Positions 31,954 through 42,839 of a stretch of 64,000 bases of DNA are shown one piece after another; positions within the stretch are counted from its first letter, which is position 1; every line of letters starts with the position of its first letter. The notes beneath the pieces are model-generated. The model did no database searches and was not told the DNA's origin. It saw nothing but the letters and a program-made list of their open reading frames with translations. A program made the translations under genes and the position numbers. This DNA comes from Rhyacophila brunnea (lineage: Eukaryota > Arthropoda > Insecta > Trichoptera > Rhyacophilidae): NCBI GenBank assembly GCA_022495005.1, contig JAGYXB010002030.1, positions 124,001 through 188,000 of the forward strand, written 5' to 3'.

Positions 31954-33070
31954 CAACAAATAATTCAGTATATCGGGTATTTTAAAAAAAGTGTTTACCG
32001 CTGTATTCCTCATAAACGAACAGTACCAAAAAAAAATATAATGGTGTGTGGAGAATTGAAAACGATTTAAAATGTCAAGAATTATCCATCCATTGAAAAG
32101 AATAAGGGGGTTATTAGGGCAACATGTGTAATAAAAGATAACAGATAAAAGCAGGCTAGACACACCACATTGGTACATCCACGCACTCTCATAAATGGAT
32201 CATGTTCATGCCTAATACAATCTTAATCACATAATATCGCTATAGAACGGAAAGAGAACGACTCTTTTACAAAACATTCAAGATGTGCGACTTTCCCTTG
32301 AAGAAATAGGGTGACTTACGCCCCTGCATAACCGAGTCGAGAGCTTTACCTTTTCTAGCTATACACGTGAACCAGTGATTGTAAAAATGTGAAAAATCAA
32401 TATGAATCTAAAATTATTATAAACAAATAATAACGTTATATTTAACCTTTTCGATTAAATAATATGTTGATTCAGTGTCCATACGAAGACGATCCATACA
32501 TTGAAAATACGTATATTAATTTGGAGAAGCCTCAGAAACATTACAATTGGAAGAATCATAGAAAAAATCTAGGACCGAATGGGATTCGATAACACATTTC
32601 CATCTGTCGAGGTGAGGCCAATTTATATGTCGACATAACTATATTTCTTGCGAACATCAAAACCTAATAACTAAGCTACATTATAAAGTATATATTTCAA
32701 ATAGAAAGAATGCTACATTCTTAAATATCGTGTATATTCAGTACCTATTGAATCGACATGTTCGCTCGTAAGCGGTTCATATTTTTTACAAAAATAATAG
32801 TCAGCCATTGCAGCCAAACATTGGGTCATTGCAATGGAAATATACATAAAAAACTGCAATATGCAATTTTGATCGGCCATTTTAGTTATAACACGCGGCT
32901 GGCAGAAAGACGCCGCCCTACCAACCAGACCAACGAGGCTCTTATTACACTGGACCTGGAAGAATACAAGTAATAATAATTATATTACTTACTATACTTT
33001 TATATTAAAGAAGTACCCACGCCACTATATGTAAGTTTACAACGCGAAAAATTCTCGAGTTTGGACGGGA
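31954..33070. other. AT-rich spacer with an isolated family end
   Basis: GAATGCTACATTCTTAAATA near 32708 resembles the right end of the tRNA-bearing repeat. A 42-codon open frame at 32464-32592 has no recognised match. Nothing else is supported. Confidence 0.4.
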
Positions 33071-33074
33071 GTAA

Positions 33075-33632
33075 GGCCATCATCTCACGCAGAAACTAAA
33101 ATCCGACAAACTGGTTGCTGATGGAACTCATAAACTGGCCAATGACTGATGCTTCGCACACGGGGCTACTCAAACCTAATAATCTATAACCTCAAACTGT
33201 CAAACCTATTGTCTTTCATACTTCATCCTAAGCCTTTTCCGTAATATCTTTACATGAATATTCTGGCATCCTGTAATTATACAGGCAGGAGTATTTCTCA
33301 ACATCTGCCACATATTTTAAATTAAAAATCGGTTCGCCTATCTTTAACTTTTGACGTCTTGGCTTGTTATTTCTTGTTCAGTGCTACCAATTTTGGTAAG
33401 AAAATATGATTTTTCATCGAATCTACTGATATTCGTACCACTGTTTAATGGGTGACTGGCAACTTGAGACTGGGAGACTAGCATGGCGCGACTCCTCGGT
33501 TTCAGTTGCGGAGATTTTGAAACTGAGAGATTCCAGTCTTTCCCTCAGCGAGCCGCCATTGAAATACATTAGCTAGATAGGTACTGGAGTTTCAGTCTCG
33601 TCTTTTTTGAGTATTCACGTGAGAGGATGGCC
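33075..33632 (-). mobile_element. TAA-flanked MITE (family F), complete copy
   Basis: 558 bp. The ends GGCCATCATCTCACGC and (inverted) GCCATCCTCTCACGTG form TIRs. TAA is at 33072-33074 and 33633-33635. It is homologous in inverse orientation to 16938-17381. No transposase; PIF/Harbinger-type by TSD. Confidence 0.75.
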
Positions 33633-33635
33633 TAA

Positions 33636-34062
33636 AAGCTGAATTTCATACACGAGATTATGTATTTGGAACAAACGTGTTTTTGTTCACCCTAGTTTCT
33701 TGGACATTTTGGAATCTAGAGTGGCTGCGTTTCTATGTCATGACGAAAAAGGTTTAATAAAAATAAATAAATAATACGCAAATAACTTGAGAAACGTTGA
33801 CCTACGGCAATACGAACCCGTGATAAAATATAGCGCTTCTTTTAAAGCGGACTCCAGAATAACAATAATAAAGCAAGCAAGCCAGCCGAGGAGGGTTTTG
33901 AATTCGCGGGGGAACAAAACGAAACAAGCGACCGTAACCGAAAGATTCAGAAGGTCGTAAGAGGGCTCCATCCAACTCAGGTTTAATACTTATTACTTTT
34001 ATGGGAATATACGCGAACATTATGTAACAAGGTTGTAAGTAAACGTAAAGCTTCGTGCTCAC
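33636..34062. other. Spacer before exon candidate
   Basis: No feature is supported apart from chance open frames. Confidence 0.4.
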
Positions 34063-34173
34063 CTTGCGGAGGATTATATTTGCCAAGCCCGGCGCTTGGG
34101 ATGTTTTCGACGTCGATTCGGTAATCAGTTTGTCCACAGAATGACACGATTTGATCGGATCGCGTGTTGCCTT
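34063..34173 (-). CDS. Candidate internal exon of an unidentified host gene
   Basis: On the minus strand a pyrimidine-rich acceptor (GTCCGACTTCGTATTTTAG) precedes 111 bp with no stop in two frames, closed by a consensus donor CGCAAG/GTGAGC. One frame reads KATRDPIKSCHSVDKLITES and then TSKTSQAPGLANIILRK; the other reads GNTRSDQIVSFCGQTDYRI and on. The stretch has eleven CpG within 111 bp in an AT-rich setting. The length is divisible by three. No protein family is recognised and no partner exon was found, so this could be chance. Confidence 0.3.
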
Positions 34174-34670
34174 CTAAAATACGAAGTCGGACAAATAATA
34201 GGGAAAACTTGGTGAAACGAAAAGAATATACTGATTTATTGTCGTATAAATACTGGGTCACATCGCATGCTTTTTAATATAAAATCAAATTAACAAGGCA
34301 ATACTATTTTATCAGCCATTGTTTATTGAAGCGTACACGGCTATTTATTATATTCTCTACGACGTCTTACAAGTGTTACCAACTCCTGTCGAGAAAAATA
34401 TGCCAGACGGGTAAGAAAGTAACTTAGTTTATCACGAAAAACGCTAGATTTCTCGAAAAACAAACGTCGTTGTAAAAAAAATGCTGAGGAAATATGGACT
34501 TTTTGTAAGATTGTCGGAAGAAAAATCAATAGTGAAATGGAAAACATTCCTCTCAAGGTAAAATGAGTTTCTCTCAATTTCTGAAATGTTCAAATTAGAC
34601 TAGATAAAGTGATTTTTAATCTAATCAATGGTCAAAGTATATAAATACTCTATAAAACGTATATAAATAC
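34174..34670. other. AT-rich spacer
   Basis: No supported feature. Confidence 0.4.
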
Positions 34671-34679
34671 TCTATGATA

Positions 34680-34985
34680 TATATAGAATGGGTTAGGAAG
34701 CAGACAGGAGTACGCGATGTAATAGACGTTGCCAAACAGCTGAAATGGAGATGGGCGAGGCACATTGCTCGCCGAAAGGACGGCCGCTGGACAAATGCCG
34801 TCATCCAGTGGTACCCAAGGGGCACGAAACGGCCACAGAGTCGCAAAAAAGCCGCTGGATTGACAAACTGGAAAAGTTCGGCGGAAATACGTGGCAGCGA
34901 ACGACACAGGACCGAGAGAGTTGGAAGAATCTTGGGGAGGCCTTCATCCAACAATGGATTGACCCCGGCTGATGATGATGATATA
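34680..34985 (+). pseudogene. RTE-like retrotransposon C-terminal tail, copy 2
   Basis: One frame reads WVRKQTGVRDVIDVAKQLKW, ARHIARRKDGRWTNAVIQ and WYPRGTKRPQ. After a frameshift near 34845 it goes on as KSRWIDKLEKFGGNTWQRTT, DRESWKNLGEAF and WIDPG with TGA at 34970-34972. The copy is collinear with 26577-26864. A GATGATGATGAT tail follows. Confidence 0.8.
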
Positions 34986-35510
34986 ATATTATAGTAAAAC
35001 TTGTGTATTATGTACCTAAAAACCTCTTTAAACCTTTATGCTTTATTCTTGAAACTTTAAAGCTTAAGACGTGACGTGAAAAGCTCAATAATCAACGCCA
35101 TCCCAGATAGATTTCTTTTCAGGCCCGATGACTACTGAAAAAAGCTAGATCTGCTTGCTACCTTCTTTTGTATATCGCTTAGTTTCGGTATTGTTTTGTT
35201 TTTTGCTTTGTAGGTAGACTCCTGAGACAAGGATGTCCTGCATGATATTGTATGCTGATTTGTGTAAGGTCGTGAACCGATTATGGGATGGAAGTAGGAT
35301 TGAAATTAAAACAATAGTTTGCATTATGTGAATATAGGTACTGTTTGTTTACGTTGTGAAGTACATGTTGCTAGATTGACTTTAGAATTATTTGAAGGGA
35401 ATAAAAATAATTACAAGATAAAAAGAACTTTTTATATGCCACGTTTTTAAATTTTCTGTTGAATCATATAAACTTGACAATTCTATGTATTAATAATTTA
35501 GGACAAATAA
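34986..35510. other. AT-rich spacer
   Basis: No supported feature. Confidence 0.4.
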
Positions 35511-35512
35511 GG

Positions 35513-35777
35513 CAATTCGTCAGCTGAATGCAGAACTATTCTAACTCACATTTGAAATATTTTGCAGAAGAGTTTTTTGAAACAGCCTACTTCAGTTATT
35601 TATTATTTATATGGCCAAGTGAATGCACCATTTCTTTCATCAATAATCCTACTAAAATAAGATGCATCCATTTATCCATAATAATAATAAATAAATTCAG
35701 TAAGTTGTTTCAAAAAACTCTCTCCTCAAAAATTTCAAATGTAAGTTAGAATAGTTCTGCATTCAGCTGACGAATTG
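35513..35777. mobile_element. MITE with long terminal inverted repeats
   Basis: 265 bp. CAATTCGTCAGCTGAATGCA starts the left arm and its complement ends the right arm. The arms pair over about 80 bp (through ACATTTGAAAT and GTTTTTTGAAACA). The TSD is unclear. The 73-codon open frame inside is a by-product. Confidence 0.75.
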
Positions 35778-36160
35778 TAACAAATCATTTTTTTGCTATT
35801 TTGCAACAAAAAAATATAGAATACTGAAATGTCATTTTGATTTCCATAGTAACGCACGTATATATTAATAATTTAGTTGCTAGGACCACCCCCTTAGCAA
35901 CCAATAATAGTGGATTGGATTACGGATTCCTTCCGAAATAACTTTTCATACAAAACGGAATTAACTGAAAATTAATTCAATTATACTTAAAGATGGCTAA
36001 AAGTATTAAAAGAATGCATTGGGATCGTGTTCTCACATATTCTAAAAGTTTCAAATGTCTAGCTAGTCGGGAAGTTAGTTAAAAATCGATTGCAATCGCG
36101 ATTTGTACTGGATAAATAACCACCGGACAAACAAGAATACGAGCTAAGAAAAACGTGGTA
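35778..36160. other. AT-rich spacer
   Basis: No supported feature. Confidence 0.4.
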
Positions 36161-36164
36161 AAAT

Positions 36165-36240
36165 AGCCGAAAGGCGATACCCGGGTCGCAAAAAACGACT
36201 CAAATGGAATAATACAAAACTTAATCTATTAGAATTTATA
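36165..36240 (+). repeat. Penelope-like 3' fragment with decayed hammerhead
   Basis: GCCGAAAGGCGATACCCGGG and TCAAATGGAATAATACAAAA match 44701-44770. The CTGAAGA box is missing and GAAA is GATA here, so it cannot be a working ribozyme. Confidence 0.5.
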
Positions 36241-36757
36241 TAAAAATATTTACATTAATATGAAGTAAAGGGATTTTCATTTCGTTCAGAGTATTATATA
36301 GGATTTATGTGTTGTTATATGTGTCGCAATTTGTGCCCGTAAAGGTGTATGTTCAAATAATGCGTGTGAGTGTGAGCAATTTGTGACAAAGGCCAGGTGC
36401 AATATAAAAGAGAGACACACAGGAAAGAGAGAAAGAAAGATGTTTGCGATATAATTACAGCGCAAATAAAAATGTGTACTGGCTGAATAAAAGCGAAAAG
36501 ACCAAATCGGGTACACTGAGTCTACAAAGCCGGTGAGATGAAGCTCTTGAATTGGGCGACGGCGAACAGTGGCCGGAACGAACTAGGGCCCGGAGACACG
36601 ACGGCAATAATTCGTTGTCGAGTAAACGGCCAAGAAAAAAATATTCTCAAAAAGAGTAAAATCGAGTAAATTGAACGAAAATAATTAACCGAAGCAATCG
36701 GGCCGATTGACAAATGGAATATTGTAAAGCTGAATTTTGCCGAAGCGATGACTACAG
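36241..36757. other. Spacer, nothing firm
   Basis: A 43-codon plus-strand frame from ATG at about 36538 (MKLLNWATANSGRN onward) lacks a recognised domain. Confidence 0.35.
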
Positions 36758-36758
36758 T

Positions 36759-36902
36759 CCTACAAACTTATCTAAAAAACGGTCAAAACTGGAACTACGA
36801 ACTACTATATGGACGCCATTTTGAAAGCACGCCAGTTGCGAGTCTTGATTGGGTAGTTTTCGACAGTGGCTCCCCCATCCATTATATAGACAAGTTTGTA
36901 GG
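36759..36902. mobile_element. Short MITE
   Basis: The left end CCTACAAACTTATCTA and right end TAGACAAGTTTGTAGG are inverted repeats (one mismatch). 144 bp; the TSD is not resolved. Confidence 0.6.
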
Positions 36903-36942
36903 TCTGTATCTATCTCTAAATTAAAATATTAAATTAAAGAAC

Positions 36943-37405
36943 ATACCTACCTACATAATTTTGAAAACACTTCTGAGAGAAAATATATAACCAGTACAAA
37001 AAAAAATATTTTTGATAGTTAATTAATATACTTAATATACTAGTTCAAGCTACAACAAGAAATTTTGAATTAATCCGTGACGTCGGTTAGTAATTTAAGT
37101 AATAGGTACCTATTTTGATTTAAAATAAAAAAGCCGATGGTCAATAGTAGCTCAATTTGGTAAGCGCTTCAGAGAATATTAATTAATACCAATTAACTAA
37201 AATTTGTTGCTATTAAGTATGGCGCCTTTAGCATATAGTGGTCTATGTGCATGGGCGCGAAACCCGAGAGATGCAGGTTCGATTCCTGCTTACTTGCTGT
37301 CTTACTTTTTCAAAAGAAAAAAATCTCAAATTATGTAGGTATGTTCAATAATTAGAATGTTACATTCTTAAATCTTGTGAATTATTCGATGAATAAAAAA
37401 AATGT
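36943..37405 (+). repeat. TIR repeat with tRNA-like segment
   Basis: GAACATACCTACCTACATAA (36943 onward) is inverted near 37325-37346. A tRNA-like segment at 37220-37300 has B box GGTTCGATTCC in a full T-arm (GCAGGTTCGATTCCTGC). The right end AATGTTACATTCTTAAATC, ending GATGAATAAAA, is the family end. This is the clearest copy in which the tRNA-like part lies inside the inverted ends. Confidence 0.65.
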
Positions 37406-37436
37406 TAATTAAATTGAAGAATTTAACTTCATCATT

Positions 37437-37575
37437 ACTTATGGAGCAACAGCCCGGGATGGGTCTTGGCCTGATTTTGGGTTCCCCATCTCCACCCGTC
37501 ATGTATGCACAGCCGTGGATATGCAGGCCCGCCTTCCATTACGCTTATAACGTGCCAGAAAGAAAATATTTTACG
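37437..37575 (-). mobile_element. R1-clade 3' UTR fragment
   Basis: The minus strand contains TCTGGCACGTTATAAGCGTA and GCATATCCACGGCTGTGCAT, which match the 3' UTR ends of copies A and B (TATCCACGGTTGTGCATATA). It is a short 3' end without the usual target motif next to it. Confidence 0.6.
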
Positions 37576-37842
37576 TGGTAACAACGTTAACCTGCTGCGT
37601 TAAGGTGACGCATCAGTGAAACGCCAAATAATTTCCAACTGTAGGCGCGACGAAATTTTGGACTCGCTGCCATTCACTGAGAGAATCTCGATCCAGAGGC
37701 ACGTCACTTTGCTGCGTGATGGCGACGGGTCAATTAATTCTAAAAAACTTACTAAAAACGTTACCTATTTACTTTCGATACTCTCGATTAAGACCGAGGG
37801 TGGTACGGGGCGGGTTTGGTGGAGGGACTTTAACTTCAATGT

Positions 37843-37855
37843 TACTAATAGAACA
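37843..37855 (-). repeat. 13-bp TSD of the R1-clade element, 3' side
   Basis: TACTAATAGAACA on plus (TGTTCTATTAGTA in element sense); the identical copy is at 42840-42852. Confidence 0.9.
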
Positions 37856-38060
37856 TGGTGTGTAAATTCCCACCTCCGCTCCCGTTATGTATATGCAGCC
37901 ACGTCATACGCGGCCGGCTAACATAACCCTTACGTGTGCCAGATCAAAGAATTTAAGCCCTCATTTTGTCCCGAGCAGAGCCGCACGGGACTGGTGATGC
38001 AACCTTGCACCGAAGTGCGAATGCATGATGTTAATTTATATGGCAACTATCAGAGTGACT

Positions 38061-41000
38061 TTAATTTGAAGAGTCGCAAGGGGAGTCGAGAGTGTCCCGC
38101 TCTCCGTACGCTCTGGCGAATTTAGTAAAGGCCGCAAAATTGGCCTCGGTTGCCACCATGTCCGCGTGTCCTATTGGGCCCGAATGGGGTCGGACCCGGG
38201 CAAACAACTCCGCTCGTTCGGGGCCTATAAGTGGACAGTCCCACAGGACGTGCTCTGCGTCCTGCTGGTCGTGTCCACATGAGCAACCCGACCCATGTCC
38301 TGCCAGACCAAACCCCTGCAGTTTGGCCGCAAAGTTTCCATGGCCAGTCATGAATTGACTAGTCCAGTGGGTTGGCACCAGTCTCCTCGTCATGTGTCTC
38401 ACCAAGACATCTGGAAAGTATAGAAAAGTCTGGCGGCCCTTAGAGGAGGCCACCCATCTCGCCTGCCATGCCGCATATGCGGTCTTGTAGACCAGCTCAG
38501 ATACAGTCTTTCTGTAGCTCACGCCTCCACTCTCGATGGCGGTGTCAGAGGGACACCGGCGAGAGTTGTATTGATCCTCCTCATAAGGAGAGTGATCGAT
38601 CCTCTAATTTGAACGTGCAAGTCGAGGGGAAAGACCCCCGCAAGGACCGCCAGGGCATCCGAAGATGTGGTCCTATAGGCCTTAGTAAGGCCAATCAGAG
38701 CAGCCCTCTGTCCGCTAAGCAGAGCCCTCTTCACAATTGTCAGCGAGGCTTTGGTGTGCCACACGCTGGAGGCATAGCCAGCGATGCCCATGAATATAGC
38801 CTCGTAGGCGATTCTCAGGGCCCGAGGCTTTAGGCCCCAATTGTTGCCCGCCAGGCGAGCAACCTTCTGATAGGCTGAGTTGGCCTTAGCCACAATTACT
38901 TTAGCATGCTTCAAAAAGGTCTGCTTCTCGTCCAGAACGACCCCCAAGTAGGTCACCTCTCGAGAAAACCTTATAGCAGAGTCGCCGAAGCGCACTGCGG
39001 GTGATCGCTTATTTATGTTTATCCTTGAGCTGCCCTTTAGGAGGATAGCTTCCGTTTTGCCAGGTGCAAATGCAAGCTTATTAAGCTTACCCCAGTTAAG
39101 GATTCTCGATAATGCGTCCTTAGCTACGCGCTCGAGTGTCGGACGGCTCGACGAGCCAACTAGTAAAAGAAGGTCATCAGCGTACGCGACGAGCGCGCAG
39201 CCCGGTGGCAGAGGTAACGTCAAAACATCGTCAAAAAGTATATTCCATAGCAAGGGGCCAAGCACGGAACCCTGCGGACACCCCATGGTGGTCTCCCTGT
39301 AAATCAATTCAGTGCTAGAGTCGTATATAACTTCCCTTTTATTAAAATAGCTTTGCACTAGGGCAAAGAGGTCCCCCGGGATCTGTCGGAGCCGAAGCTT
39401 AGATAGAATTAATGGCCACCATGCGGTGTCGAAGGCACCGGCTATGTCCAAAAAGAAGCTTGCCACAATAACTCCTTCTGAGTCCTCAACAAATTTCTGT
39501 GCAAATCTGATAGCGTCCTCAGTAGACTTGCCGGGTCTGAAGCCAAATTGCCTCTCCGAGATAGGGTAGATTCTCTCAAGGTGGTCCTCCAGTCTTCTGC
39601 TGATTAACCGCTCCAATATCTTACCCAGCACTGGCAGAATAGTGATTGGACGGTACGCTTTTGGGTCATGCGGTGGTCGTGTGCTCATCTTAGGTATAAT
39701 CCTAAGGAGACCCTTCTTCCAACAGTCCGGGAAGATGCCCCTGCTCATGCAGTCAGCATACAGCCCGACTATCTCATGAGGTGCTCGAAGCCACGCCCTT
39801 CTGGCAATCACATTGCTGATCCCATCAGGTCCGGGGGCTTTGCCCGCCCTGAGGCCATCAAAAATTAATCCCACCTCCGACTGGGTAAGCTCAGGAGAAT
39901 GGCGAGTTTCCAACGGCAAGATTGCAGATAGTCTTAGTTGACAGGTTCTGTCATCTTCATGTGCCGTAGGTATGTCCTGTGGAATTAGAGCTTCCAGCAG
40001 TATGGATGCAGACTCTGCGCTGTCCATCGCAAAGGTGCCATCGGGGCGCCGCATAGCCGCCATGACTTTACCAGGCCTTGAGCCCAGCTTTATCACGCGG
40101 AAAGGCGGTCCCCACGGATCATAGCCCCCATTTCAGAGACAAAATCCCGCCAGTGCTTTTTCTTGGCTTTATTTAACTCTTTTTTGAATTTTGCCCTTGC
40201 GGATTTATAAGCAATCTCCGTAGGTTCGTCATTTCTGGGTAAGTCGTTCTGAGATCTTCTAGCTCTTTGCAATTTTCTTTGGGCAAGTCTCATGGTCCTT
40301 CTCAAAGACGTCAATTTTGGTATCCACCATGGCGCAAGGTTGGGTGGCCTCAGAGAGGTTCTACCCAGCGTGGACTCCGCAGTTTGAGTAATGAACGCAG
40401 TCAAGTCATTGGCTCTTTGGTGGAGATCGTCAGCCGACATGGCAGAGGCCAGTCCACCAATTTTGACGTCAAAAGCATCCCAATTGACACCGCTCGTCCG
40501 AAAGCGCCTGGGAAGTAGTAGGCTCTCGGTTTGGCTCAATGGGGCCGCATCTCCCGCAACTCTGAACGAAAATGTGATCAGACGGTGATCGCTAGCCACC
40601 GCGTCCGTGTGGACCTGCCAGTCCACGGCGCGTCTGGCAACGCCACTGGATGTCAGAGTGACATCAATATGTGACTCACCATTTCTGGTGGAGAAAGTGG
40701 CCGGCCCGTTAGGGTCATTTAGCACCGTCAAATCAAAGGCGGCCAAGAGCTCCTTCGAGTGGCTCAGGTTTGTCCTTGTTACGTCTGGGCCCAGAGGGGG
40801 CCCAGAGCAAGGACTGGACGTTAACGTCCGCCCCAACAATTATCTGCTTGCCTCTGCAAGCATATAAGATTTTCTCCAGTTGTTTTGTGCAATACAGGGT
40901 AGAAGAACTGTACTGAAAATACGCAGATATAACTACAATGGAGAGCCCCCTGTTATTAGCAATCTCCGCCACCGCGAAGAGCTCATTGGATAGATGCGAG

Positions 41001-41218
41001 AGATGCAACACAGTCAGTGCGGTGTCAATTACAAATATGCAAGCTAGAGATTTCGGGGTAGCTTGTATGATACGGCCACCGCTTAGGCCCCGATTGGGAC
41101 CAAAGGCGTATGGCTCTTGTATCATAATTATGTCCGTATTCTGATCCCGAGCAACCTCAAGCAGCTCGGCAGATGTGGCTCGACCTCTGCCCACGTTTAT
41201 CTGAGCGAAGGAGATCAT
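38061..41218 (-). pseudogene. R1-clade ORF2: endonuclease-reverse transcriptase, three frameshifts
   Basis: ORF2 would nick target DNA and reverse-transcribe the element RNA by target-primed reverse transcription. EN motifs are present: QINVGRG at the start, IQEPYA, GADVN (about 40,830), SHID and SDHR (about 40,590). RT motifs: RQFGFRPGKSTEDA, FFLDIAGAFD, GCPQGSVLGPLLWN and YADD (about 39,175). The C-terminus has CSCGHDQQDAEHVLWDC. ATG at 41218 overlaps the ORF1 stop (ATGA). Frames break near 40,802 (one G lost in a G run), near 40,122 (one base lost before DPWGPPFR) and near 38,535; there are few other defects. The stop is at 38061-38063. All catalytic motifs seem intact within their pieces. 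Confidence 0.9.
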
Positions 41219-42537
41219 TGCGGACAGTAATCAGTGCGGCTTCTTTCCTCCTCAATAGCGTGTAGGCGCGCGGGACAGTCGGGATTGGTGGCCAAGTGAC
41301 CGTTCGGCTTCTTGTAGCGCGTGCACGCAGGGCACTTGCCCGGTTCGTCAGCGGTAGGGCAGTCTGCTCTGTCATGCCCTTCTTTAGTGCAGTGGCCGCA
41401 CGTTGTAACCTTAGCGTTGCAACCCTTAGCCATGTGTCCGTATAAGTGGCACTTTGCACACTTGACAACTCCGCAAAAGTCACGCACAGGGAACGAATAC
41501 CACCCCATGAAAAGTCTGCCATCATTAAGCAGCGCCTCTCGAGCCTTTCCCGGGATCGACATTATCATATGACAACGTTCGGTCTTCGGTCCCGCCTTGT
41601 GGCTCAGTTTAGTTCCAGCGTAACCCTCAGATGCAAGGCCAGACGCCTCCTGGGTATTGTTTATGATTGCCTCCTTGAGCTGCTCCTCTGTCGTCTCAAT
41701 GGGTACATTAAAAATTATGACGCGGGGAAGCTTTCTCCCCGCGACTTGGGCCTTTAAGCCGGCCTCAGTCAGCCCAGGAGCAGCCATGAGCCGCTTAGCC
41801 TCGTCGTCACTTTTGGGATGCACGATGATCCCGCCTCCCCGGATCTTGCGTACCCCGGTGATGTGCACTCCCAAAGTTTCAGGCACAATAGTTTTCATGA
41901 CCGCTTCCTTTGTGGCAGTCGATTCTTGGCCCTCCTTAGTCGGATAAAACATCACCCCCGGCCTGGCGACAGTTTTCGGAGGAACTGGTGGCCATTCGGA
42001 GACTCTAGTTGGTTGAGCCTCTCTACGGGTTACGTCACTCCAAAGAGCCCTGGGAGGAGCATTAGAAGGAGCCTGGATGATGGCTCTCGTTAAGGAGGCA
42101 CGATCCTTCACAATTGCCTTGTGTGCCTCCAGCTCTATCGCCATGGCCCACGTTTCAGTGATTGCCATCTCAAGCTCCTCGGCAACTGCGTTCACGGTTG
42201 CTCTGGCAATACGACTGTCCTTCTCGAGGGTGGCAAGCGCCCTTTTGATGGCGATCGTCGCCCTGGACGCACTCTCCTGAGACTCAGAGAGAATACTCAA
42301 AGCCACGGGACTGATCTCCTCGCAAGATGCTGAGGTTGAACCAGCCCTTGACTTAACGCTCTTGCCCTTTGAAGTGGTGGAAGCGCTCTGCTTGTCTTTC
42401 TCTTTTTCTTTCTCAGGCCTTTTATCCTTGACCTTGGTGGCCTGCTTTGGGTCACCAATACCCTCAGCCACGTCCGACTTCCGCTTCCTAGTGGACATTC
42501 CTTCCAGTTGCATGGGGTCCCCTTTGTGGTTGACCAT
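41215..42537 (-). CDS. R1-clade ORF1 Gag-like zinc-knuckle protein
   Basis: 440 codons from ATG at 42537 (MVNHKGDPM) to TGA at 41215-41217. The frame is open a little further upstream but without an earlier ATG. The N-terminal third is charged and low-complexity (KRKSDVAEG, KDKRPEKEKEKDKQ); the middle resembles the RNA-binding region of R1/Jockey-type Gag proteins (PRVIIFNVPIETTEEQLKEA). The C-terminus has three zinc knuckles: CAKCHLYGHMAKGC, CGHCTKEGHDRADC and a wider CPACTRYKKPNGH with a following C. It should bind element RNA and form the RNP. The reading frame is intact. The stop overlaps the ORF2 start as ATGA, a layout suited to translation by termination-reinitiation. Confidence 0.9.
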   Translation of the reverse strand: MVNHKGDPMQLEGMSTRKRKSDVAEGIGDPKQATKVKDKRPEKEKEKDKQSASTTSKGKSVKSRAGSTSASCEEISPVALSILSESQESASRATIAIKRALATLEKDSRIARATVNAVAEELEMAITETWAMAIELEAHKAIVKDRASLTRAIIQAPSNAPPRALWSDVTRREAQPTRVSEWPPVPPKTVARPGVMFYPTKEGQESTATKEAVMKTIVPETLGVHITGVRKIRGGGIIVHPKSDDEAKRLMAAPGLTEAGLKAQVAGRKLPRVIIFNVPIETTEEQLKEAIINNTQEASGLASEGYAGTKLSHKAGPKTERCHMIMSIPGKAREALLNDGRLFMGWYSFPVRDFCGVVKCAKCHLYGHMAKGCNAKVTTCGHCTKEGHDRADCPTADEPGKCPACTRYKKPNGHLATNPDCPARLHAIEEERSRTDYCPQ

Positions 42538-42839
42538 GGCGCTAGGTAACACTCGTCACACGTCACTCACTCAACCACAATTTATCGCACAATAAATATT
42601 ATTGTTACAATAATTACGTAACTATTATTAAACGAATTAAAAGTCACAATTCCCGGAACAGTCCAAGGGGAAAACACACAAAAGTTTCACAAATCGTATT
42701 CTAAGGGCAGGCGAAGGTATTAGTATAGACACGGGATCAAAAACTTGTGAATAGCAGGGTCAAAATTGAAGATAACGAAAGCGAAATATTAGCGATGCAA
42801 AAACACGTCCGCACGGCTCGACAGTTCAGTCGCAACTCC

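Larger units (their letters stand above)
37856..42839 (-). mobile_element. Full-length R1-clade non-LTR retrotransposon, 4984 bp
   Basis: It is bounded by an exact 13-bp TSD. In sense order it has a 5' UTR (42839-42538), ORF1 with three zinc knuckles, ORF2 with APE-type endonuclease, RT and a C-terminal CCHC-like motif, and a 3' UTR (38060-37856). Structure, length and TSD size agree with the R1 clade, whose members are often target-specific. R1 itself inserts in 28S rDNA; this one lies in a TTAA MITE, at the same site as copies A and B. Three single-step frameshifts in ORF2 make this copy inactive. Confidence 0.9.

Noticed and set aside
32464..32592. 42-codon open frame, Tyr/Asn/Lys-rich
   Set aside because: Short, no splice or promoter support, no family.
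37220..37300. A functional tRNA gene
   Set aside because: It lies in a repeat family, the anticodon arm is irregular and related copies are decayed.
38468..38833. Plus-strand open frames across 38.0-42.6 kb
   Set aside because: They are antisense to the R1-clade ORF1 and ORF2; codon structure and motifs are on the minus strand.
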